Positions 21,601 through 28,841 of a DNA stretch of 64,000 nt are shown piece by piece. The stretch comes from Candidatus Cloacimonas sp. (GTDB lineage: Bacteria > Cloacimonadota > Cloacimonadia > Cloacimonadales > Cloacimonadaceae), in assembly GCA_039680785.1 (NCBI GenBank), contig JBDKSF010000096.1:1-64000 (forward strand). The letters run 5' to 3'. The notes under the pieces are model-generated. The model saw only the letters and a program-made list of their open reading frames with translations. It was not told where the DNA came from and ran no database searches. A program made the position numbers and the translations under genes. Each line of letters starts with the position of its first letter. Position 1 is the stretch's first letter.

Positions 21601-21694
21601 TTCTCAGCTACAATTCAGTGATGTAACTGCCACCAAAGCATTTTATTATATCAAAGCAAGTTCGCAACTTCCAGTTCTAAAAGATAACCCATAA
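15689..21694 (+). CDS. Gingipain-type (C25) large secreted surface protein, copy 2
   Basis: 2001 residues from ATG 15689 (GAGG 6 nt upstream), the same length as copy 1 and the same domain order throughout: signal peptide ending ALYA-NA, propeptide, C25 domain to ~560, regulatory-like domain, Ig-like domains, the GQDAYGYFIYD domain, two copies of the SAHE/SAHG module flanking an FN3 domain, ASH-like and final FN3-like domains. Cys451 is kept, and the catalytic His position is again Tyr (YRGYIGM, Tyr424). The two genes are clear tandem duplicates that have diverged over most of their length, with some stretches remaining nearly identical at the DNA level. No sorting tail at the C-terminus. Expected to be exported; ligand or substrate unknown. 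Confidence 0.83.
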   Translation: MKPYLYLSLLMIAILMLPVALYANANSADNPFELTRSANDEINIHFSLSEWEIKQIDNSDLIKQIKMSDTPYLFIDEKETLPVFSTMVAIPDRGGVNLFVSDPAKISIDQFIADFDEQLSSERQQGRLAEGLYPVNNVVISQPQILRDFRVVSINVYPFQYDQKNHNLLVTQDLDIKLTFDNRSSVNELMSSPISISESFDSIYQGLILNYDSVMQTREISYRNPILLVIYGNYSDTTYQAKINNYVYWKKQRGFIVNAVSTSVTGSTSTSIKNYIQTAYNNIATRPDYIVLIGDTDGTITVPTFSSYVDYQYTWLSGGDSLGDVMIGRISVSTTAQLDVILAKILSLEKNIGQHSTDWLDRMVLVGDSSSSGISTIYTNRFIHDISYEVNPAYTYTEQYGSPSSTSINNAINQGVAFYNYRGYIGMSGWPSTMSSLFNSYKLFHAVFITCNTGSFGGGNATTEDIIRYGSSASLGGAVTAIGMATSSTHTPMNNCLTVGIFHGIFGLGMRDMSSALLYSKLYLNLIYGVSHPTQAQNFAAYCNLMGDPTAMVYIGTPNSFAVSAPTTIPSGSTDVRINVKSNDGISVEGAFVTLTTTSGVQLKGITDSNGYVSISLPAGLAQNLDLTVTKNDFIAYSSTINVNTNGGVVFDSIIVDDTIVGNGDEIINPGEEANLYIFLKNTSASTLFVNGRVSSDDPYINLIEFDRIEFGDISPIGLVTNTTPIVFSISPNCPDQHTINLLLTAEGTGYIWSMNIPIMVRGGKLQMQNYNFVGLTGNIVTPGVTCPFTLSVKNTGLIALPNVSGRLRSLSNYFVIQDSIGYYGTLNPNAIATNNNDSFNIMVRNTSVVGMVIPLILTLSSTNGYSEEIHFTVNIGTTTVHDPLGQDAYGYFIYDVTDIGYALCPTYQWIPIAPTEGGSGTLLSFTDPGNSSDEGDATNAIAIQTVTLPFPFQFYGRQYTQASICSNGFIAFGQTLDGDWRNWRLPGAGGPNPMIAVFWDDLQFGTGSGIYTYYNSAQHYYVVEWYNIVSGYNSSSLETFEAILYDPIYYPTNTNDGQIKLQYKIFNNIDQGSGDTYPHGNYCTIGIKNHLGTDGLEYTFNNTYPTAASPLSSEKALFISTPGIISGLPHLNIAETTVIDPNANNNLEPGETADLQIQLTNNGLTDAENVTAVLTCSDPYVTLNVNTANYGNIAGESLGIPQTNFNLSISPSCPGNHTINFTISITGSGQNWIYTFTLGVYTPVLSMGTYTILDFSGDNDGTLDPGETVNLAVQLLNTGAVASPSGSANITTSGGSITITTGSVQFAPIAGNGSSELIFTLSAGISVPIGTLATLNFYATAGSYNLSSTISLEIGAPLPVIIGTGTGQQSYPIDRYYNYSAHEAIYLASEIGMPGMIKSIAYYKASGADTNPIDNVTIYMKLTSSNSLSTGNYDLNGYTLVYSGSFPNNAVSGWMEVNLNPMFFFDGVNNLSILCIKGFQSWISNYPYWTYTNTTANRARQNRSDSASPTNLSSTTNLPNLRMKMFIDDNIVFPPTALSATPGNGLVTLSWQAPVIGNVSGYKIYRNDAFYANVENACIFYDVNVVNNTTYSYYLTTVSGDNESSPTQTVQATPSNITSTQVILGVGTGFTDNTTACPVNIYNPSLHGQSVYTAAELNAAGIYGPIPILQIGFYISGLPSYPLPNFLIRMKHTATTNVSSWQSATGMSIVYANTSYMPTEVGWNMLTLSTPFQWNGTDNIVVDTAFGVASLYVSSGTVRYTTVDNGYRYCRSYSNDQTNVFSGGFVISSRPDLKITVSAPPQNPNIAVNPSQLDFGTVEIGSSATLPFTVQNTGNYLLAGYFTVPEGYLVSFNNPTNSSIWEQHRIDERDNVSFTIEPGNTLNFSVTFTPTIPASYNGNLTITSNAENSHIFSIEISGSGSYPSLATPTVNIIQGTDNIILQWNTVPNANSYQVYRSDSPTGVFTLIGTTSQLQFSDVTATKAFYYIKASSQLPVLKDNP

Positions 21695-21744
21695 CTTTCA
21701 TAACCAATCAAAAATAACTGCTTTAAGATGTAACGAGCTTATTC

Positions 21745-21860
21745 TCTAATTATTTGTTCCATAGAGGATTATCTAATAATCCTCTAACACTTCCGTAACA
21801 CTGCTGTTACTTCGTTACTGGATTGCTACTCAGTTGTTACTGAGTTATAAGATAGTTTTG
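21745..21860 (+). repeat. Dispersed intergenic repeat, family 1, copy A
   Basis: Shares ordered words with 48345-48455 and, inverted, with 59464-59575: TTGTTNCATAGA-GATTATCT, CTCTAACACTTC, ACACTGCTGT, TCGTTACTG and ATAAGA. Its second half is built on an 11-bp period: TTACTGGATTG, CTACTCAGTTG, TTACTGAGTTA. All three copies are intergenic. The role is unknown; the one-turn period would suit a protein-binding array or a mobile non-coding element. Confidence 0.7.
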
Positions 21861-21900
21861 CAACCGAAGGTTAATAGCGAACCAGCAAAAAGTTAATGCA

Positions 21901-21940
21901 AAAGGAGTCAGAACTTTGGTAAGTTCCAACTCCTTTTAAT
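21901..21940. terminator. Bidirectional-type hairpin between convergent genes
   Basis: AAAGGAGT-CA-GAACT / AGTTC-CA-ACTCCTTT: a 13-bp stem with one symmetrical CA/CA internal loop and a 6-nt apical loop, followed by TT on the plus strand and preceded by an A-rich stretch that is a T-rich stretch on the minus strand. It lies between two convergent genes, so it can serve both. Confidence 0.65.
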
Positions 21941-22032
21941 GTGAACGGTCAGATATTTAGAGCGGAAATCACTTCTTTTTATATTGGTGGTTTTCCACTC
22001 ATCTTCATCGTCATTTTATTTGCTAATAAGCT

Positions 22033-23442
22033 TTAATAGTGAAGGTCTCTAATTCCTTCTTTCATTTTCGCCAAATTATCTTTTACAGAAGATTGCATAT
22101 TCGGATCATCAATCTTTTCCACTTCTTTATCAATCAATTCAAAACCCGCTTTTTTAGTTTTTTCGCTGGAGTAATCATATAAATATTCTGCAAAAGTGAG
22201 TAACGCATTGGGAGTGCAGAATTTTTTGACAAAGCCAGGGATGGCAAATTCCATAAAATGCTCTCCAGTTCTGCCTGCTCTGTAACATGAAGTGCAAAAA
22301 GAAGGAATATAGCCACCGGTGGCAAGTTCATAAATTACATCATCAAGAGTGCGTGTATCACCCAAGACAAATTGACTTTTGTGTTTGGAATCTTCGTCTT
22401 TATGTGCATAATCGCCAACTCCAATGCTGCTGCCCGCATCAATTTGTGAAATTCCATAGCGTAAAACCTCATCTCTAATTGCAATTGGCTCTCTGGCCGT
22501 AAGAATCATTCCTGTATAAGGAACGCTTAAACGAAGCGATGCTATGAGAAGTTTAAAATCATCGTCGGAAACTCTGAAGGGTGGGTGTTGAGTAAAATCC
22601 GTTCCAATAGCCGGCTCTATCCGCGGGAAAGAGATAGTATGAGGACCCACTCCAAAACGTTCTTCCAGATGAATGGTATGATAAAGCAAACCCATAACTT
22701 CAAAATGCCAATCGTAAAGCCCCATCAAAGCTCCGATTCCCAAATCGTCAATTCCGGCTTGCATAGCTCTATCCAAACTATCCAGTCGCCATAAAAAGTT
22801 ACTTTTAGGACCGCGAGGATGCAGTTTTTTGTATGATTCTTCGTGGTATGTCTCCTGGAAAATCTGATATGTTCCAATGCCAACTGATTTGACAGTTCTA
22901 AAACCTTCAATATCTAAAGGTGCGGCGTTAATATTTACGCGACGGATTTCGCCTTTGTTGTGTTTTACATTATAAACGGTCTGAACCGTCTCAGCAATAA
23001 ATTCAGGAGAATATTTAGGATGTTCTCCGTAAACCATAATCAAACGTTTGTGTCCGTTATCTTCCAATGATTCGGTTTCTGCAATAAGATCTTCTTTACT
23101 TAATGTAGCCCGGTTGCATTCTTTATTGGAAATGCGAAACCCACAATAAACACAATCGTTTATACATTCATTGCCCACATATAAAGGTGCAAAAAGAACA
23201 ATGCGATTGCCATAAATTCTTTCTTTTAGGGTGTGAGCTCCTTCCAAAATTTGCAATTTTAATTCTGGATCGGTAACATTGATCAAAGCAGCCGTTTCAT
23301 CTGGATTTAATCTATTCTTAGCCAATGATTTATCTATGATGTCTCGGATGCGAATGGTGTCGGCAAAACGGTTTTTTTGCAAATGCGTTTCAATTTCGCT
23401 GGTAGGAATAAAGGACTTTACGCCTTCTGTGTTAATGTTCAT
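22033..23442 (-). CDS. hydG: [FeFe]-hydrogenase maturation radical SAM enzyme HydG
   Basis: 469 residues from ATG 23442, which has AAAGGAG at ideal spacing; a TTG further upstream would overlap that site. The radical SAM cluster motif is C93-X3-C97-X2-C100 (ECINDCVYCGF), and the C-terminal second cluster region reads CTSCYRAGRTGEHFMEFA followed by KKFCTPNAL, specific to HydG. HydG cleaves tyrosine to give the CO and cyanide ligands (and p-cresol) used to build the hydrogenase H-cluster. The start overlaps the end of the small hydrogenase-system regulator by 11 nt, so the two are translationally coupled. HydE, HydF and the hydrogenase itself are not in this window. Cytoplasmic. Confidence 0.95.
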   Translation of the reverse strand: MNINTEGVKSFIPTSEIETHLQKNRFADTIRIRDIIDKSLAKNRLNPDETAALINVTDPELKLQILEGAHTLKERIYGNRIVLFAPLYVGNECINDCVYCGFRISNKECNRATLSKEDLIAETESLEDNGHKRLIMVYGEHPKYSPEFIAETVQTVYNVKHNKGEIRRVNINAAPLDIEGFRTVKSVGIGTYQIFQETYHEESYKKLHPRGPKSNFLWRLDSLDRAMQAGIDDLGIGALMGLYDWHFEVMGLLYHTIHLEERFGVGPHTISFPRIEPAIGTDFTQHPPFRVSDDDFKLLIASLRLSVPYTGMILTAREPIAIRDEVLRYGISQIDAGSSIGVGDYAHKDEDSKHKSQFVLGDTRTLDDVIYELATGGYIPSFCTSCYRAGRTGEHFMEFAIPGFVKKFCTPNALLTFAEYLYDYSSEKTKKAGFELIDKEVEKIDDPNMQSSVKDNLAKMKEGIRDLHY

Positions 23443-23704
23443 TTTTATCTCCTTTTTCAATTTTCAGGGTTGTAACTTGGACTTTAACAGATTTAATTTG
23501 TCCTAATTTTCCGGAAAATGCTCCCAATTCTGCAAGTGGTAGAGCTACAATCAAAAAGATTACCGCTACTCCTAAATCTCGCATTGGATAGCCAACTCGC
23601 AATAAAATATGCTGAGCATAGTTGTGTAACAATTCATTTACAGGAAGAAAAGCACTTTCTCTGTCTTCCATAATGATAGTGAGAATGTGATGTCTCTCTT
23701 GCAT
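23432..23704 (-). CDS. Iron-only hydrogenase system regulator (TM1266-type)
   Basis: 90 residues from ATG 23704 with AAAGGA upstream; a longer upstream frame exists but adds only unconvincing sequence. The protein MQERHHILTIIMEDRES... with NELLHNYAQHILLRVGYP and FSGKLGQIKSVKVQV resembles the small ferredoxin-fold, CopG/ACT-like regulator found next to [FeFe]-hydrogenase maturation genes (TIGR03959 family). Its end overlaps the start of hydG, which supports the assignment. It probably regulates, or feeds a signal into, hydrogenase maturation; the ligand is not known. About 200 bp with no gene separate it from the PHP gene upstream. Confidence 0.82.
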   Translation of the reverse strand: MQERHHILTIIMEDRESAFLPVNELLHNYAQHILLRVGYPMRDLGVAVIFLIVALPLAELGAFSGKLGQIKSVKVQVTTLKIEKGDKNEH

Positions 23705-23901
23705 AATAAATATCCTTTTGCGTGAGAGGGTAAAAAAGAGGCATAACAAGAAGGTTCTTATTTAGCCCTTGATGCCAGAACTTATCTCTCATCGCAGGTC
23801 TGTTTTTTAAACAAAATAATGGGTTTGTCTTTTTTGGCAAGAAAAATTTTAAATATAGAGGTATCTGATAGTCAAAAAAAAGGTATTGTGGCAAGTTCCT
23901 A

Positions 23902-24645
23902 CTACATTTGATGTCTAAAAGAAGTGCAGAATCGTTGAGGTATGCTGTCTCTATATTTATCAAAATGATCTATCAAATGTGCATCGCTACCCAAAGAAAA
24001 AAGATCTCCACCCATTTCCAGATACAATTCTAAAATATGGTTTTCTGGAAGATAGGAAGGATATCCTCTGCGCAATGAACTGTAATTGATTTCCAGAGCT
24101 ATTTTGCGATCAATCATAGTTCTAAATATGTCTTTTATGACAGGATAATGAATGCTTTCCTCCGGAATTGACTGATAACAACGCTTATACACTCCCAAAT
24201 GAGCTAAAACCGTTATGTCACAATTGGTCACTAATGCTAAATTTTGCCTATAATAGTCGTTAACTTGTTCTTTAGTAAGTGGATGCTTCAAAGGTAGGGC
24301 TACATTAGTTTGATCTTTTAAAAAATGCACCGAGCCGAGAATCAAATCAAAATGGTAACCCTCTATTAAAGAGAGTGCATATTCCTTAACACGCTGATAA
24401 TCACCAATTTCTATGCCACAAAGTAAAGTAACTTCTGAAGTGCTATCCTGTAATATCTTTATTCTTTCCATATAGCGCTTTAGTGATGGAGCTCCGTATT
24501 GCTTAATTTCAATTGGAAGTAAATCCAGATGCTCAGTAATAGCTATTTCATCATATTGTAATTGAATAGCTTTGGTAATTAAATCAACTGCTTTAATAGA
24601 ACTATCGTAACTATCTTCAGTATGAATATGATAATCGTATTTCAT
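23902..24645 (-). CDS. PHP-domain phosphoesterase (histidinol-phosphatase-like)
   Basis: 247 residues. The N-terminal motif DYHIHTEDSYDS supplies the first HxH metal ligands of the PHP fold, ITEHLD (~37-42) the next, GIEIGDY (~77-83) and GSVHFLKD (~104) the following, and SLGSDAHLIDHF (~217-228) the last, so the metal site looks complete. The length and motif order match the HisK type of histidinol-phosphate phosphatase, but no histidine gene is near, and related PHP proteins hydrolyse other small phosphates or nucleotides. Its ATG overlaps the stop of the BcrAD-type ATPase gene by 4 nt (ATGA), implying co-translation. Cytoplasmic. Confidence 0.78.
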   Translation of the reverse strand: MKYDYHIHTEDSYDSSIKAVDLITKAIQLQYDEIAITEHLDLLPIEIKQYGAPSLKRYMERIKILQDSTSEVTLLCGIEIGDYQRVKEYALSLIEGYHFDLILGSVHFLKDQTNVALPLKHPLTKEQVNDYYRQNLALVTNCDITVLAHLGVYKRCYQSIPEESIHYPVIKDIFRTMIDRKIALEINYSSLRRGYPSYLPENHILELYLEMGGDLFSLGSDAHLIDHFDKYRDSIPQRFCTSFRHQM

Positions 24646-25409
24646 TCAACTAAAATAGCTGCTCCCAAGGCAGCTGTAATTTCTGGTATAGGTGGTGTAA
24701 CTATTTGATATGTAAGTGATTCACTTAAACATTTTGCCATATCTTCATTCAAAGCGACTCCTCCCGTAAAAACAACTGGCGGCTCCCAAATTAAAGATGA
24801 CATTTGACCCAAAATTCGTTTTGCAATGCTGCGATGAACAGAACGAGCTATATTTTCTGGTGCAATTGCCGAAGAAAGCATACCAATAATTTCTGATTCT
24901 GCAAAAACTACACAGGTGGAATTTAGTTTAATTTCACAAGTGGATTTTGCCGCCAAGGAAGAAAGTTCAGAAATAGGACAACCCAGGCGTAAAGAAGTCA
25001 TTTCCAGAAAGCGTCCGGTTCCTGCTGCACATTTATCGTTCATTACAAAATCAGTTATTTTTCTGCTTTCATTCAAAGTTATAATTTTGGAATCTTGGCC
25101 TCCGATATCGATGATTGTATTGGCATTAGGAAAATAAAATAAACAACCGGCGGTATGACAGCTAATTTCAGAATGGATGGAATTTGCCTCTTTATATAGT
25201 TTGCGTCCGTAACCTGTTACGCCAATTAAAGATATATCGTTTTTACTTATTCCTAAAGTCGAAAATGCTTTATCGAGAAGTGAGTGAACTCCATCTAAAA
25301 CAAAAATATCAGTTGTCTGATAAGCATTAAATTCTATATTTTTGTTATCAGTGTTGTAGATAACAATTTTCGTGTTGCGTGAGCCGATATCGATACCAAG
25401 TTTAAGCAT
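24642..25409 (-). CDS. BcrAD/BadFG-type ATPase, 2-hydroxyacyl-CoA dehydratase activator family
   Basis: 255 residues, a single ASKHA-fold domain: GIDIGSRNTKIV (5-16), IDIGGQDSKII (100-110), and a GG motif FTGGVALN near 215. Cys127 (KCAAGTGRFLE) and Cys166 (STCVVFAESE) are the two conserved cysteines by which the homodimer holds one [4Fe-4S] cluster. Members use ATP to push an electron into 2-hydroxyacyl-CoA dehydratases or benzoyl-CoA reductases; some activate unknown enzymes. No dehydratase subunit is adjacent here, so the partner must be encoded elsewhere. It lies 1 nt after the M16 protease gene and overlaps the PHP gene, inside a tight operon. Confidence 0.85.
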   Translation of the reverse strand: MLKLGIDIGSRNTKIVIYNTDNKNIEFNAYQTTDIFVLDGVHSLLDKAFSTLGISKNDISLIGVTGYGRKLYKEANSIHSEISCHTAGCLFYFPNANTIIDIGGQDSKIITLNESRKITDFVMNDKCAAGTGRFLEMTSLRLGCPISELSSLAAKSTCEIKLNSTCVVFAESEIIGMLSSAIAPENIARSVHRSIAKRILGQMSSLIWEPPVVFTGGVALNEDMAKCLSESLTYQIVTPPIPEITAALGAAILVE

Positions 25410-25410
25410 T

Positions 25411-28065
25411 TTACAATAAAATATAAGTAAATTGGTTTTCTGGCAGCAACCACTTTTTAGCTATTTGCCATATTAACTGGCTATCTACTTTCCTAATTCG
25501 TTCTTCTCTGGTAAGATAATATTCTGGTTCATATCCCAAAGCTGCCAGATTGGAAATTGTGGAAGCCGTGTAAGAAACGCTTTCGTTTTCAAAACGATTC
25601 ATTCCAATTAAATATTGTTTGGCATTTTTAAGTTCATCTTCTGTTACGCCATTTTCAACTACGGAGGACAAAATATTTTGCATCAAAATTAGGCAATTTT
25701 GATAATCTGCTTTATCACAAAAAGCAAAAGCATTCCAAAATCCCAGTTCATTTAAAGATTGAAAATCAAACCCAGTTTGATAAGCATATCCATATTGTTC
25801 TCTTAAAAGATCAAAAAAGCGCGAAGATATGTCGCCCCCCAAAATTTGGGCTAAAACATAAAAAGCTGTATTTTCGTCTCTATTAGTAGCAGGTGAAGCA
25901 AATCCCCCAATATAAATAATGGCTTGGTCTGTTTTACGGTATTTCTTTTTGAAATGAACAGGGGAAGGAGCATACACAGGTTGTGAAGTTAGAGAAGGAG
26001 AAACAAATTTTCTTCCTCCCAAGTTCTCCTCGCATAATTCCCATATTTCATTTACTGAATAGTTTCCGGCAATACAAAGACAGAAATCTTTTGCTATATT
26101 CCATTTAGAATACCAATCTTGAAGATTTGCCAATCGGATGGAACGAATCTGAGTGGATGTTCCCGTTGATCTAAAAAGATTACTGTTATTGCCTACTAAC
26201 ATTTTATACCAGTTTAGATAAGCGTAACTAACAGGATAATCATTATCGCGTCGAATATCATCCAAAGCCACGGAAGTTAATAAAGAAAGATAGCTTCTAT
26301 CAAAATTAGGGAAATAGAGCAACTCAGCCAGCAACGAAAGTGCCTTATTCAGATTTTTGTTTAGACACTTTCCTCTGAATGTAGTTGAATCCAAATGATG
26401 CATTAAACGGATGTTCAATCCATTATCGCGAGAATATTGTAATAAGTCCTGATGACTATGTTTTTGGGTTTGATACAGTAACAAGGAAGAACAGAAAAAA
26501 TTATTACCTACAGAATGAGGAGATTCACATACTTGACTGATAGGCGTGGACAATGAATAACCGCTTATGTTTTTATGCTTAAGCTGTTTAAAAAGAACTT
26601 GCATACCATTGGAAAGAAATATCTGATAATAATCGTCATCAATCCTATTTATTTCAGTTGGTTTTTTGCTGCCTTCCATATTCAAAGGCAAAAAGTTTAG
26701 CTCTGAAGAATCATTCTTAACGGAATCGGATAGGGAATATGCGTTGGAAATAAAATCTTTGATGAGATTGGCTTTTGTCGCTGTTTCTTTTATTTCAGAA
26801 GGTCCTTCCACATAAACTGCAATGCCTTCCGGAAGCCAATATTTATGAATGGCCGCCATAACATTTTCCATTGTTGTGGAATTGATTTCTTCGCCATATT
26901 TTTGTAAACGATTTAGGTCTCCGGTAAACTTTTCCATAGCTACGAGGTTGGCAAGATTTTCCATACCTTCAAAACTATAGAACCACCCGTAGATAATGTC
27001 TTTTTTAATCAGTTCCATTTCTGCCAGTGGTATTCCGTTGTTCATTAAATTGGAATATTCTTCCCTGAAAATGTCCAGTATTGTAGGTATATAATTTTCG
27101 GAAATGGGAGTAAAAGTTATCACCGAAATCCCGGAAAAGAATCCGCACAAAGAATTTACTTTTACACTGGAACATATTTTTTCTTCTTCCACAAGCCGTT
27201 TAAATAGACGCGATGATTTTCCAATTGCCAGATAGCGCATAGCAACTAATAAAGCATTGGCGCAAGGATGTTTTTCACTCAATTCTGGTAAAGCAATGGC
27301 AAGTGTGTCACCGCTTACTTGTTTTTTTCGAAAGAAATAACGAAAACCATTTAATTCTGGCTCAATGTCAGAAAGATAGGGAAGAGGGTTATCGGTATTT
27401 TGCCAATCGCCAAAATAGTCCTCAATATATGTCTTTAGTTCCTTTTCCTGAAAGTCGCCGCAAATAATTAGAAACGCATTAAGAGGAATGTATCTCTTTT
27501 CATAAAACTGATAGAGTGATTCAAAGCTTGCATTATGAATACTTTCGGGATTTCCTAATACAGGGTATTGGAGTGGGCTTTTAAGATAATAACTCTTTTG
27601 AATATATTCCAAGAAGTCCGATTCTGGTTCATTCTGGTATTGTTTTATTTCCTCCAGAATAATCTCTTTTTCTTTTTCAGCATCTTCATTATTAAATGTG
27701 CTGTGAAAAGCAAGCTGAGAAAGGATATGCAATCCCTCCTTGATTTGTTCGGCAGGAATATTCAAATAATAACAGGTGCAATCGTAATCTGTATAAGCAT
27801 TCAGCATTCCACCCAATCCAGAAGTATAAAAAGAAATACCATTGTTGGGAAAATCCCGGGTGGATTTGAAACTCAAGTGTTCGATAAAATGCGAATAACC
27901 TCTCTGCTGATTATTTTCCAGAGCTGAACCAGTTCGAATGTATAGTTGAATGCAGAGAACAGGATTGGAATTATCTTTAACGGAGATAATTTCCATACCG
28001 TTATTCATCTTTTGGCAGATTGGGATTGGAAATTCATAATCTCCGGAGATGATTTTTTGTATCAT
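25411..28065 (-). CDS. M16 family metallopeptidase, two fused halves
   Basis: 884 residues. The N-terminal half has the inverted zinc motif HFIEH (His59, Glu62, His63) and the later glutamate in EKEIILEEIKQY; the C-terminal half (from ~480) resembles the inactive M16 partner domain, with NLAALGYEPEYYL near the end. There is no signal peptide, so it is probably a cytoplasmic peptide-degrading enzyme of the pitrilysin/insulinase type (a two-domain chain similar to PqqL or falcilysin-like lengths). It starts 5 nt after folE2 and ends 1 nt before the BcrAD-type ATPase gene. Substrate unknown. Confidence 0.87.
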   Translation of the reverse strand: MIQKIISGDYEFPIPICQKMNNGMEIISVKDNSNPVLCIQLYIRTGSALENNQQRGYSHFIEHLSFKSTRDFPNNGISFYTSGLGGMLNAYTDYDCTCYYLNIPAEQIKEGLHILSQLAFHSTFNNEDAEKEKEIILEEIKQYQNEPESDFLEYIQKSYYLKSPLQYPVLGNPESIHNASFESLYQFYEKRYIPLNAFLIICGDFQEKELKTYIEDYFGDWQNTDNPLPYLSDIEPELNGFRYFFRKKQVSGDTLAIALPELSEKHPCANALLVAMRYLAIGKSSRLFKRLVEEEKICSSVKVNSLCGFFSGISVITFTPISENYIPTILDIFREEYSNLMNNGIPLAEMELIKKDIIYGWFYSFEGMENLANLVAMEKFTGDLNRLQKYGEEINSTTMENVMAAIHKYWLPEGIAVYVEGPSEIKETATKANLIKDFISNAYSLSDSVKNDSSELNFLPLNMEGSKKPTEINRIDDDYYQIFLSNGMQVLFKQLKHKNISGYSLSTPISQVCESPHSVGNNFFCSSLLLYQTQKHSHQDLLQYSRDNGLNIRLMHHLDSTTFRGKCLNKNLNKALSLLAELLYFPNFDRSYLSLLTSVALDDIRRDNDYPVSYAYLNWYKMLVGNNSNLFRSTGTSTQIRSIRLANLQDWYSKWNIAKDFCLCIAGNYSVNEIWELCEENLGGRKFVSPSLTSQPVYAPSPVHFKKKYRKTDQAIIYIGGFASPATNRDENTAFYVLAQILGGDISSRFFDLLREQYGYAYQTGFDFQSLNELGFWNAFAFCDKADYQNCLILMQNILSSVVENGVTEDELKNAKQYLIGMNRFENESVSYTASTISNLAALGYEPEYYLTREERIRKVDSQLIWQIAKKWLLPENQFTYILL

Positions 28066-28070
28066 ACTAT

Positions 28071-28841
28071 CTATATTCTGCTTATAAGGGCATACGCATC
28101 GTGTGCATGGATGGATTCAAAATTTTGCGCTTCTACATAAAATCCCGTTATTCTATCATCCTTGTTTAATGCCAAGGTTATTTCTCGCACTACATCCTCT
28201 ACAAATTTGGGGTTATTATATGCCTTTTCGGTAACATATTTTTCATCGGAGCGTTTCAATAAAGGGAAAATTTCGCAACTGGAATGTTTTTCAGCGAGCT
28301 GGATCAGTTCCTCCAGCCAAACAAATTCCCGATAACGCACTTTGATGAAAATTTCTGACCTTTGATTATGTGCTCCGGAAACACTGATTGCCTTGGAACA
28401 GGGACATAAAGTTGTAACCGGCACTTTTACGCCAATCCAAAGTTCAAAATTTTCATTGTAAGAAGCGTTAAAAAAACAATCATAACTCAATAGGGAGGAG
28501 ACCTTGGAAACAGGAGCCGTTTTTTTCATAAAAAAAGGAAACATAATATCCACATAAGCAGCATCTGCTTTCAAACTCATTTTCATATCGCTCAGAAAAG
28601 AATCCAGCTTATCAATAAAGACATCGGTATGATACCGATTCAAAATTTCCAGAAAACGGCTCATATGAGTTCCACGCCTATGTTGAGGAAGTTCCACATA
28701 AATATTTAGATCGGCAATGCTATGTTGAATGCCATTTTCTCGATCCTGAACTATTATCGGATAGCGAATGCCTTTTACGCCAACTTTATCAATGGTTATT
28801 GAACGATTATCGGTTTGGGATTGAATATCAGGTATGTTCAT
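28071..28841 (-). CDS. folE2: GTP cyclohydrolase I, type B (FolE2)
   Basis: 256 residues. The signature CPCSKAIS (~147-154), which carries the metal-binding cysteine, and GAHNQRS just after it identify GCYH-IB; HRRGTHMSRF near residue 55 is another typical block. The enzyme converts GTP to 7,8-dihydroneopterin triphosphate for folate or queuosine-type pathways and works with several divalent metals, unlike the zinc-only type A enzyme. Its start overlaps the stop of apbE by 4 nt and the M16 gene follows after 5 nt. Other folate genes are absent from the window. Cytoplasmic. Confidence 0.93.
   Translation of the reverse strand: MNIPDIQSQTDNRSITIDKVGVKGIRYPIIVQDRENGIQHSIADLNIYVELPQHRRGTHMSRFLEILNRYHTDVFIDKLDSFLSDMKMSLKADAAYVDIMFPFFMKKTAPVSKVSSLLSYDCFFNASYNENFELWIGVKVPVTTLCPCSKAISVSGAHNQRSEIFIKVRYREFVWLEELIQLAEKHSSCEIFPLLKRSDEKYVTEKAYNNPKFVEDVVREITLALNKDDRITGFYVEAQNFESIHAHDAYALISRI

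Larger units (their letters stand above)
21695..22032. other. Convergent intergenic region with repeat and terminator
   Basis: 338 bp between the ends of C25 copy 2 (plus) and hydG (minus). It contains family-1 repeat copy A (21745-21860) and a strong hairpin (21901-21940). No gene seen. Confidence 0.7.

Noticed and set aside
21745-21860. Possible CRISPR array because of repeated short units
   Set aside because: Units are 11 bp and contiguous with no spacers, and the whole element recurs at other loci; no cas genes.
23634-23963. 109-codon minus-strand frame between the PHP gene and the hydrogenase regulator
   Set aside because: It overlaps both neighbours in other frames and looks non-protein-like.
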